NCBI GenBank assembly: GCA_943325595.2
Contig: CALPQA020000078.1
Span: 1-7,563 of the forward strand
Length of the DNA: 7,563 bases
Direction of reading: 5' to 3'
Origin: Auritidibacter sp. Marseille-P8566
Lineage (GTDB): Bacteria; Bacteroidota; Bacteroidia; Flavobacteriales; Flavobacteriaceae
Below, piece by piece: positions 1-4,797 of this stretch. The notes beneath the pieces were generated by a model, which saw only the letters and a list, made by a program, of their open reading frames with translations, had not been told where the DNA came from and ran no database searches. Position 1 is the stretch's first letter. The number at the start of each line of letters is the position of its first letter. Position numbers and translations under genes: made by a program.

Positions 1-833
1 ATTAATTTTCTTGGGGTTCCATCGGGTTTGGTAGCATCCCAAATAATTTCTCCTTCATGGCCTACAATTTTTTTAATGGTTGTAGCCAATTCTTTTATGA
101 TTAAGTCTTCTCCTGTTCCTACATTGTACAAGTAGTCAGGAAGTGTATTCTCTAATGCAAAAACAACTGCTGCAGCCATATCGTCTACGAATAGGAATTC
201 TCGCATCGGCGTGCCACTTCCCCATAATGTTACAGGTGCATTGTCATTGTGCTTGGCTTCGTGAAATTTTCGAATCATCGCTGGCAAAACGTGAGAACTA
301 TTTAAATCAAAATTGTCATGTGTGCCATACAAATTCGTAGGCATCAAGCTTACAAAATCTTTTTCAAATTGATTTCGAAGTGCCTGACAAGTCTTAACTC
401 CAGTGATTTTGGCTAAAGCATACCATTCGTTGGTTGGTTCCAAAGTCCCCGTCAGCAAGTACTCTTCCTTTAAAGGCTGTGGTGCTAATTTAGGATAGAT
501 ACAAGAACTTCCTAAAAATATAAATTTCGAAACTCCTAATTCATGGGCACTGCTAATCAGGTTATTTTGTATTTGCATGTTTTCCATTAAAAACTGGTAT
601 GGAAAATTGTTGTTGGCCAAGATACCTCCAACTTTTGCAGCAGCATCAATAATAACGTCTGGCTTTTCTTTTGAAATAAAGTCGGTAACCGATTGTTGAT
701 TTCTTAAATCTAATTCCTTACTACTGGCTCCTATTAAATTCGAATATCCTTTTGCAGTCAAGGTACGCCAAATGGCACTTCCAACCATACCGTTATGTCC
801 TGCTATATATATTTTAGAATTTTTATTTATCAT
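1..833 (-). CDS. fcl: GDP-L-fucose synthase (C-terminus beyond left edge)
   Basis: This enzyme is the NADPH-dependent 3,5-epimerase/4-reductase that converts GDP-4-keto-6-deoxy-D-mannose to GDP-L-fucose in the cytoplasm, supplying fucose for surface glycans. I translated the minus strand from the ATG at 833-831 and the frame stays open to base 1, giving about 277 residues. The E. coli enzyme has 321, so roughly 40 residues are missing. The N-terminus carries the Rossmann dinucleotide motif GHNGMVGSA. The middle reads FLGSSCIYPK, then GTLEPTNEWYALAK with the SDR-family YxxxK pair, then MPTNLYGTHDNFD and SSHVLPAMIRKFH. The visible end is KPDGTPRKL, typical of this family. The start lies 29 nt after the stop of the 116-residue gene, so it is probably co-transcribed with manC and the genes above it. 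GDP-mannose 4,6-dehydratase, the preceding step, is not visible. The family assignment is very secure. Confidence 0.96.
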   Translation of the reverse strand, partial: MINKNSKIYIAGHNGMVGSAIWRTLTAKGYSNLIGASSKELDLRNQQSVTDFISKEKPDVIIDAAAKVGGILANNNFPYQFLMENMQIQNNLISSAHELGVSKFIFLGSSCIYPKLAPQPLKEEYLLTGTLEPTNEWYALAKITGVKTCQALRNQFEKDFVSLMPTNLYGTHDNFDLNSSHVLPAMIRKFHEAKHNDNAPVTLWGSGTPMREFLFVDDMAAAVVFALENTLPDYLYNVGTGEDLIIKELATTIKKIVGHEGEIIWDATKPDGTPRKL

Positions 834-862
834 TATTATTATTTTTATAAAATTTAGAGATA

Positions 863-1213
863 TTACATTTCACTTTCGTCTAAAACAGAATGTTCTATCA
901 TGATTTGCTTAAATTTACATTCGGAAACAAAACCGAAGCCTCTATAATTTCTTAATTTGTTGTAATCAATCGCTTTTAACAATTCTACATCCATAGCTGC
1001 TAAATCAGCTCTTTCTAGTTTTTTATTGTAAATGTCTTTATAATAATTCAAAAGTACTTTAAAATTTTGAGGATTAATACTTTGACTTATATCAATCTTT
1101 TTTGGAGGCGAAACGGGTAAACTTTCTGACAATTCTTCAAGTTGAATTTTATAATCTGAAATTAGTTTAATGGCATTATTTAATTGAACAAGTGTAATAT
1201 TTTTATCTGGCAT
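863..1213 (-). CDS. unrecognised 116-residue protein, possible helix-hairpin-helix-like C-terminus
   Basis: I do not recognise this gene with confidence. It encodes 116 residues from an ATG at 1213-1211, with no signal peptide and no membrane segment, so it is probably cytoplasmic. The first 35 residues look helical (amphipathic, rich in L, I, K and E). A proline-containing linker (SLPVSPPKK) follows, then a helical region ending in ELLKAIDYNKLRNYRGFGFVS and CKFKQIM. The pattern ELLK...RGFG..S..KFKQIM loosely recalls the helix-hairpin-helix of the RNA polymerase alpha C-terminal domain, where a GxG-type turn is followed by S and an amphipathic helix. That resemblance is by eye only. It lies between manC (92 nt upstream) and fcl (29 nt downstream) on the same strand, which suggests a role tied to the polysaccharide operon, perhaps regulatory. 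The high density of sensible amino acids and its clean fit between neighbours argue that it is a real gene. Confidence 0.75.
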   Translation of the reverse strand: MPDKNITLVQLNNAIKLISDYKIQLEELSESLPVSPPKKIDISQSINPQNFKVLLNYYKDIYNKKLERADLAAMDVELLKAIDYNKLRNYRGFGFVSECKFKQIMIEHSVLDESEM

Positions 1214-1243
1214 ATATCAATTTTAAAGTTTTTAAATCCTGCT

Positions 1244-1251
1244 CAAAATTA
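1244..1251 (-). promoter_or_regulatory. possible -7 box upstream of the 116-residue gene
   Basis: Read on the minus strand this is TAATTTTG, an exact match to the Bacteroidota -7 element TAnnTTTG, about 30 nt ahead of the ATG at 1213. No TTG (-33 element) is found at the usual 17-23 nt spacing, so only half the promoter is supported. If real, it would let the 116-residue gene and fcl be transcribed separately from manC. In AT-rich DNA such an octamer arises by chance fairly often. Confidence 0.28.
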
Positions 1252-1305
1252 CTTTTAAAATAAAATTATGTAGTACTTCCTAAATGTAGTTTTTCCTTCT
1301 TTTAA

Positions 1306-2310
1306 TTAAATTAGAGCAGATCGCAATTCTTCTAAATGTTGGTAAACTTGTTTCACTTCTTGAGAATTTTCTTTTTGCAAAACCATGAAAGCGTCTTTGG
1401 TATGAATCAACAAACAATTTTGAAGCCCAACAAATGAGGTGTGAATGGCTGTACCAATTACAATATTCCCGCAGACGTCTTTTGGGTGTCCTTTCTGAAC
1501 AAGATAATCGTATACCGATTCAAAAGAACCCAAATCCGACCAATCAAAATTCGTTGCAACCACCTTGATATTAGCGCTACGTTCCATGACTGCATAATCA
1601 ACACTTATAGAAGGGATTTTTAATGACAATTCATAATCTAAAAAACCATCCTTATTTGCTTCCCAAGCAATTTTTGAGGAATTGTAAACTTCTGGTTCCT
1701 GTTTTTCAAGTTCTTCTAAATACAAACCCGCTTTGAAACAAAAAAGTCCACTGTTCCAATAATAATTTCCATTTTCTAAATAAGAAGTGGCAGTTTTCAA
1801 ATTTGGTTTCTCATGAAAAGCAATTACATTTTCCTGTTCAAATTCAATGTAACCATAACCGGTTTCAGGTTTAGATGGTTTAATCCCAAAAGTTACCAGA
1901 AAATTTTGCTTCGCTAATGCTATGGCCTTTTTTAAAGCTTCGTTATAGGAAGCTATGCCTTCAATAATATGATCCGACGGAGTTATCAATAACACAGCTT
2001 CTGGTTCTGAAGCAAAAGCAGCAAATGCAATGGCAGCAGCTGTATTTCTTGGTGTAGCCTCTATAATGTGTACATAAGGAATGTTAATCTTTTCCATCAC
2101 TTTATTACTCATTTCATAATTTTCAATATTACCAACAACTATTAATTTATTGGTTTCTTTTATATTACGCACAACCGTTTTTTCAAAAAGAGAATGCCCA
2201 TCAAAAAGTTCTAAATATTGTTTTGGTTGGCTTTTTCGTGACAATGGCCACAACCTACTTCCAACTCCACCTGTTAAAACAACATGTGTTACATTATCAT
2301 TAATTTCCAT
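1306..2310 (-). CDS. manC: mannose-1-phosphate guanylyltransferase
   Basis: This enzyme transfers GMP from GTP to mannose-1-phosphate, giving GDP-mannose, the precursor of GDP-fucose and of mannosylated glycans. The 334-residue protein is a single nucleotidyltransferase domain without the phosphomannose isomerase domain that is fused in the longer ManC/AlgA proteins. Motifs in order: TGGVGSRLWPLSR (13-25, the nucleotide-binding signature, usually AGGxGxRLWPLSR), PKQYLELF (29-36), EATPRNTAAAI (84-94), TPSDH with the metal-binding Asp (110-114), PETGYGYIE (148-156), FHEKP (165-169, the sugar-phosphate signature), YYWNSGLFCF (183-192), SVDYAVMER (236-244) and FDWSDLGSF (255-263). The start is the ATG at 2310-2308, 45 nt after the stop of the cytidylyltransferase-like gene, consistent with one operon. 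Together with fcl on the same strand it defines a GDP-fucose supply module. Confidence 0.96.
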   Translation of the reverse strand: MEINDNVTHVVLTGGVGSRLWPLSRKSQPKQYLELFDGHSLFEKTVVRNIKETNKLIVVGNIENYEMSNKVMEKINIPYVHIIEATPRNTAAAIAFAAFASEPEAVLLITPSDHIIEGIASYNEALKKAIALAKQNFLVTFGIKPSKPETGYGYIEFEQENVIAFHEKPNLKTATSYLENGNYYWNSGLFCFKAGLYLEELEKQEPEVYNSSKIAWEANKDGFLDYELSLKIPSISVDYAVMERSANIKVVATNFDWSDLGSFESVYDYLVQKGHPKDVCGNIVIGTAIHTSFVGLQNCLLIHTKDAFMVLQKENSQEVKQVYQHLEELRSALI

Positions 2311-2355
2311 AAGTATGTTTTAAAAAAAATGGGATAAGTTATAATAAAATGGAAA

Positions 2356-2784
2356 TTATATTTTTTCGTTTTGAAGTTCTTTTTGGTAAACTTCTCTTCG
2401 TAAGCTACTACTAGAAAAGCGATGGTCTCTAGTATTGAAAAAAAATGCAATTCCTTTTTCCTCACAGTATTTTCTTCCTGTAAAATCTTTTTCTATATAT
2501 TCATCACCAACAATCCTGATATCAATTTGAAACGATTGTAATATATCTTCTAGATCTTGTTCGGTAGCATAGGGAACAATTTCATCCACAAATTTACAAC
2601 CCTTCAACTGTATGTATCGTTCAACTACTGATTGTGTAGGTTTGTTTTTATTAGGTCGGTCAATAGTTGGGTCGGTTTGTAAACCAACAATTAAATAAGT
2701 ACACTTAGATTTGGCTTCTTCAAGCATTTTGATGTGACCAGCATGTAATAAGTCAAAGGCACTAAAGGTAATTCCTACTTTCAT
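2356..2784 (-). CDS. cytidylyltransferase-like nucleotidyltransferase (TagD/RfaE C-domain type)
   Basis: This 142-residue protein belongs to the HxGH nucleotidyltransferase superfamily, whose small members activate a phosphorylated alcohol or sugar with CTP or ATP (for example glycerol-3-phosphate cytidylyltransferase TagD). The catalytic motif is FDLLHAGHIKML (10-21, HAGH at 14-17). Further family features are RYIQLKGCKFVDEIV (56-70), VGDEYIEKDFTGR (92-104) and, near the C-terminus, RFSSSSLRREVY (122-133), which stands where TagD has its R-x-x-x-ISTT loop. The length fits a stand-alone enzyme. It is the first gene of the minus-strand run leading to manC, 45 nt upstream of it, so it probably activates a component of the same surface polymer. 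The exact substrate cannot be read from sequence: glycerol-3-phosphate is one candidate, another polyol- or heptose-phosphate is possible. No upstream promoter matching the Bacteroidota consensus was found. Confidence 0.88.
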   Translation of the reverse strand: MKVGITFSAFDLLHAGHIKMLEEAKSKCTYLIVGLQTDPTIDRPNKNKPTQSVVERYIQLKGCKFVDEIVPYATEQDLEDILQSFQIDIRIVGDEYIEKDFTGRKYCEEKGIAFFFNTRDHRFSSSSLRREVYQKELQNEKI

Positions 2785-2871
2785 AACAACGGTTTTTAAA
2801 TTACGGAGGGATTTTTGTTAATCAAATTATTTTATTTTATTAAATTCTATTTAAAAAACTATCACTTAAAA

Positions 2872-2972
2872 AAAGGCAGGGGTTCCCCCACAATAGTCAC
2901 AAAAGCGCTACTCTAAAAAGTAAAATAGTAAAGACAATAAGGAATGAAATACCCGCTATTGTCGCTCCTTTT
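2872..2972. repeat. repeat-like patch with paired GYGACWATWGYGGG arms
   Basis: This roughly 100-bp patch is visibly richer in G and C than the DNA around it. On the minus strand it contains two related 14-mers, GCGACAATAGCGGG (at 2965-2952) and GTGACTATTGTGGG (at 2900-2887), 65 bp apart, which agree at 10 of 14 positions. Their cores CAATAG and CTATTG are also inverted copies of each other, and GACAATA (2933-2939) pairs with TATTGTC (2957-2963). The right end contains GGGG-TT-CCCC (2879-2888) next to a run of A (T on the minus strand). No open frame of useful length crosses it. From memory, flavobacterial genomes carry dispersed intergenic repeats with similar GACAATAGCGG arms, but I cannot verify this here. 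It could also be the remnant of an element or a terminator-like structure on the minus strand. Confidence 0.42.
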
Positions 2973-3083
2973 AATTAACTAATAACAAAAAAATAAGAAG
3001 ACTTTTTCTTTGTTATGAAACTAAATCAGGAAATACAAAAATAATTCCGTAATTAAGATAAAGCCCGAATGTTTTGTTGTTAA

Positions 3084-3102
3084 TATTCCTTATTAAGGAA
3101 TA
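3084..3102. repeat. 19-bp perfect palindrome containing CTTATTAAG
   Basis: TATTCCTTATTAAGGAATA is symmetrical around the T at 3093. Its first 14 bases recur exactly at 4258-4271 and its central CTTATTAAG also at 3876-3884. Short palindromes of this size are typical of operators for XRE-family dimers, and two XRE genes lie between the outer copies, so a shared operator is possible but unproven. Confidence 0.45.
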
Positions 3103-3421
3103 ATTAGCATGTATTAAATGTTTTTAATATTAATTAGGAATTAATTTTACACTTAGGATTAATTTAATTCAATAATTTAAGTTGAAAAACCAGATTTCTT
3201 TTGAATTCAATCTCTTATAAAGCTCTAAATTGTTAAATTATTCTATTAAGGCTCTAAAAGTATGTTTGCATTTATTGCTGTTAGTGTAAAAATAAAATTG
3301 ATTGATTAACAGGGGGTTCTGATTAGTTTTCATAAAATTAATAGAAGAGAAGCAAACTGGACTTACAGATATAATAAATTGATTTTAAAATCAAGTATTA
3401 AAAAAAGTCATTATTACAATA

Positions 3422-3458
3422 AAAAAAGGTTTGACTAAATAATAGTCAAACCTTTTTT
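3422..3458. terminator. strong bidirectional intrinsic terminator
   Basis: A perfect 16-bp inverted repeat (3422-3437 and 3443-3458) with a 5-base AATAA loop. The stem core is GGTTTGACTA, flanked by A6 on one side and T6 on the other, so a U-tract follows the hairpin in either direction. On the minus strand it lies 81 nt after the stop of the second XRE gene and would end that transcript, or a short RNA starting near 3521. On the plus strand no gene precedes it, unless an unrecognised RNA ends here. Confidence 0.85.
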
Positions 3459-3523
3459 ATAAAATATGATATAAAAGTACAGCAGCAGTTTTAAAAACTC
3501 TTTTGATACTCACAATATAAACT
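3422..3523 (-). ncRNA. candidate small RNA of about 100 nt
   Basis: A two-part match to the Flavobacterium promoter consensus (TTG, 22 nt, TAAATTTG; 3560-3528) points into a short non-coding stretch that ends exactly at the strong terminator. Placing the start about 5-8 nt after the -7 box gives an RNA of roughly 100 nt with its 3' end in the terminator U-tract. The interior contains AGTTTTTAAAACT (a 13-base inverted repeat) followed by CTGCTGCTG. No coding frame is convincing. The alternative is simple 3' untranslated sequence of the XRE gene upstream. This is inference from motif placement, and AT-rich DNA gives chance matches. Confidence 0.3.
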
Positions 3524-3527
3524 GATG

Positions 3528-3560
3528 CAAATTTATAATTTAGTCAAGATCAAGAATCAA
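3528..3560 (-). promoter_or_regulatory. candidate Bacteroidota-type promoter (TTG-N22-TAAATTTG)
   Basis: On the minus strand a TTG (3560-3558) is followed after 22 nt by TAAATTTG (3535-3528), fitting the flavobacterial pattern TTG-N17-23-TAnnTTTG. The -33 part lies inside the last codons of the second XRE gene and the -7 part just beyond its stop, so it cannot serve that gene. The only thing downstream before a terminator is the candidate small RNA. Confidence 0.35.
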
Positions 3561-3755
3561 ATCTCCAGTATTAAAAAATTTACTTTTTCCGATTCCAAAA
3601 ATTTTTCCTAACTTATCAAGTTTGGACAATTTGATATCTACCTTTCCTTTTTCAATTTTATTATATTCTTGAATGCTAATTTCCATTTGAATTGCAATAT
3701 ATTCTTTACTCAAATTTCTATATTCTCTAATTTCTTTAATTCTTAAATTTTTCAT
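3540..3755 (-). CDS. small XRE-family helix-turn-helix regulator (second copy)
   Basis: This 71-residue protein is almost entirely one Cro/C1-type DNA-binding domain. It begins MKNLRIKEIREYRNLSKEYIA, with helices 2-3 around YIAIQMEISIQEYNKIEKGKVDI (about 19-41) and the family landmark YNKIEKGKVD, which follows the recognition helix. Helices 4-5 cover LSKLDKLGKIFGI (about 43-55). The tail GDLILDLD is acidic and hydrophobic. The start is the ATG at 3755-3753, and no upstream in-frame alternative looks better. It follows the other XRE gene on the same strand with a 117-nt gap, and the two proteins share about 36% identity over 56 aligned residues by my count, suggesting an old tandem duplication. 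Its own control and targets are unknown. The domain lacks the well-conserved Q of many XRE helices (RNLSKEYIA rather than R..LTQ..LA), as does its neighbour. Confidence 0.82.
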   Translation of the reverse strand: MKNLRIKEIREYRNLSKEYIAIQMEISIQEYNKIEKGKVDIKLSKLDKLGKIFGIGKSKFFNTGDLILDLD

Positions 3756-3872
3756 TTGTTTAATTTTAAATTTGGGGGATTTAAACTTTTTTACTGAATT
3801 ATTTCAATTATCATTTTGAATTACTTTACTGTGGCTTTAATTATATATGAAACTATTTTATGCAAAAATGAA

Positions 3873-4112
3873 TTACTTATTAAGATGCGATTCTTCAAAA
3901 ATGTTAGAAACCTTAAATTTAAAAATGAATTCTATAGACACATCCAACACGTTTGCTATTTTAGAAATCTTGGTCACAGTCAAATCGACTTCACCTCGTT
4001 CTATCTTACCATAACCACTTGTACTCATTCCAAGTTCATCAGCAACATATTCTCTTGTGTAGTTTTTTAATTCTCTAATCTTCTTTATATTTTTATAAAC
4101 AATCAGATCCAT
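3873..4112 (-). CDS. small XRE-family helix-turn-helix regulator (first copy)
   Basis: This 79-residue protein is a Cro/C1-type DNA-binding domain with a short tail. IKKIRELKNYTREYVADELGMSTSGYGKIERGEVDLTV contains helix 1 (about 8-15), helix 2 (YVADELG, 22-28), the recognition helix (STSGYGKIERG, 30-40) and the turn into helix 4; KISKIANVLDVSIEFIFKF (about 47-65) completes the five-helix fold. It is presumably a dimeric transcription factor in the cytoplasm. The start is the ATG at 4112-4110. It is the first of two related XRE genes in the same orientation, with a long AT-rich region upstream that contains one copy of the TATTCCTTATTAAG repeat (4258-4271). The last codons (CTT AAT AAG) themselves form another CTTATTAAG palindrome. 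Targets are unknown. Such proteins often regulate themselves, and this one might also control the neighbouring regulator. Confidence 0.86.
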   Translation of the reverse strand: MDLIVYKNIKKIRELKNYTREYVADELGMSTSGYGKIERGEVDLTVTKISKIANVLDVSIEFIFKFKVSNIFEESHLNK

Positions 4113-4257
4113 GGGCTTTTATAGGTTATAATTTAAAAATCTATTTATAATAAATAACTTTTGATAATTAATAATTAGGTGCAAGTATTCATTTGATAAT
4201 ATCAGAATACAAAATAAAGTCACAAATTGAATTATGTTTGTATTAAAATAGGATATA

Positions 4258-4271
4258 TATTCCTTATTAAG
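4258..4271 (+). repeat. partial copy of the 3084 palindrome (TATTCCTTATTAAG)
   Basis: These 14 bases are identical to 3084-3097. Only the left arm and the centre of the 19-bp palindrome are kept; the right arm diverges after AAG. The copy lies about 146 nt upstream of the first XRE start, a plausible place for an operator or for a distal binding site. Confidence 0.4.
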
Positions 4272-4329
4272 ACTTTTATAATACAAAAATGATATATTTC
4301 AACAAATTGTTTAATATTTTGCATAAAAA

Positions 4330-4352
4330 AAGCTTACTATATAAATTATTCG
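4330..4352 (+). repeat. spaced direct repeat, copy 1 (AAGCTTA-N9-TTATTCG)
   Basis: AAGCTTA (4330-4336) and TTATTCG (4346-4352) are separated by 9 bases. The same two heptamers with the same spacing occur at 4726-4748, 396 bp downstream, and both copies are preceded by a run of A. Part of this copy also forms the loop side of an A7GC/GCT7 hairpin. Confidence 0.35.
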
Positions 4353-4621
4353 CTTTTTTTTAGTTTTCCAAATTTAGTATAAACAAAATTGAATAGCTTA
4401 TTACAATTGAAAGTTTGTCAAAAATAATTAATCGGAAAGCAAATAAATTAATATTTGCATTTATCAACAAGAAGTTATCGTAAATAACTGAGTGTTTATA
4501 AAAATTAAAAAATTGAATTAAAATTATTCAAAAATCAACAACTATATTTAAAAAATAACGACTAATGAGTATTAATTCAACTCAAAAAATATACAAATAG
4601 GATAGTTTATTTAACATAAAA

Positions 4622-4655
4622 TTGTACTTATTTAGAAGTAATATAAATAATTTCG
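4622..4655 (+). promoter_or_regulatory. weak promoter candidate for the AraC gene
   Basis: TTG (4622-4624) is followed after 23 nt by TAATTTCG (4648-4655), one mismatch from the TAnnTTTG -7 box. It would leave a 5' leader of roughly 135 nt before the ATG at 4798. The spacing is at the upper limit and the box is imperfect, so this is only the best candidate I could find on the plus strand here. Confidence 0.2.
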
Positions 4656-4725
4656 CTATCCCAATCAACCAAAAAAATGTATTTCATCGGCTTTATGTGC
4701 ATTTAATCGATTTTTTTATAAAAAA

Positions 4726-4748
4726 AAGCTTAATTAATTGTTTATTCG
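4726..4748 (+). repeat. spaced direct repeat, copy 2, 50 nt ahead of the AraC gene
   Basis: AAGCTTA (4726-4732), 9 bases, TTATTCG (4742-4748). It matches copy 1 at both heptamers and in spacing while the 9-base spacer differs, a pattern expected for a protein-binding site with two contacts on DNA. AraC-family proteins contact two major-groove half-sites, so an autoregulatory site is conceivable. The low complexity of the region weakens the argument. Confidence 0.35.
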
Positions 4749-4797
4749 AAGTAATAAATAAATTATAAAACGTCATATAATAATACAAAACATTGGT

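Larger units (their letters stand above)
2785..3539. other. long non-coding AT-rich stretch
   Basis: About 755 bases without a convincing protein-coding gene. In order it holds: the upstream region of the cytidylyltransferase-like gene; a patch of higher GC with repeats (about 2872-2972); a 19-bp palindrome (3084-3102); two short near-copies, TTAGGAATTAATTT at 3134 and TTAGGATTAATTT at 3153; a plus-strand octamer TATGTTTG at 3261-3268 that matches the -7 consensus but lacks a partner; a perfect 16-bp palindrome TTGATTTTAAAATCAA at 3379-3394; a strong terminator hairpin (3422-3458); and a candidate minus-strand promoter (3528-3560) overlapping the end of the second XRE gene. Confidence 0.7.
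4113..4797. other. divergent AT-rich intergenic region between XRE and AraC genes
   Basis: About 685 bases of extremely AT-rich DNA separate the minus-strand XRE gene from the plus-strand AraC gene, so both promoters should be here. It contains TATTCCTTATTAAG (4258-4271), a weak hairpin with stems AAAAAAAGC (4325-4333) and GCTTTTTTT (4352-4360), two isolated minus-strand -7-like octamers (TAAATTTG at 4376-4369, TATTTTTG at 4426-4419) without a TTG at proper spacing, and a spaced direct-repeat pair. I found no coding frame or RNA gene that I can support. The length is much greater than needed for two ordinary promoters. Confidence 0.7.

Noticed and set aside
143..340. Plus-strand open frame of 65 codons
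   Set aside because: It lies antisense to the well-supported GDP-L-fucose synthase gene and has no recognisable domain or upstream signal.
1441..1623. Plus-strand open frame of 60 codons
   Set aside because: Antisense shadow of manC; composition is that of a reversed coding strand.
3261..3458. Possible plus-strand small RNA starting after TATGTTTG (3261-3268) and ending at the terminator
   Set aside because: The -7 octamer is exact but the nearest upstream TTG is 28 nt away, outside the 17-23 nt range, so the minus-strand candidate is preferred.
3816..4070. Plus-strand open frame of 84 codons opposite the first XRE gene
   Set aside because: It is antisense to a clear HTH protein and its translation shows no domain; the XRE reading is much better supported.
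4325..4361. A7GC/GCT7 hairpin as a terminator
   Set aside because: Only two G-C pairs and an 18-base loop make it a weak structure, and no gene ends in front of it on either strand.
2785..4797. CRISPR array, tRNA or attachment site in the long non-coding regions
   Set aside because: No regularly spaced repeats, no tRNA-like fold or T-loop sequence, and no matching copy of the murF 3' end that would suggest site-specific integration.
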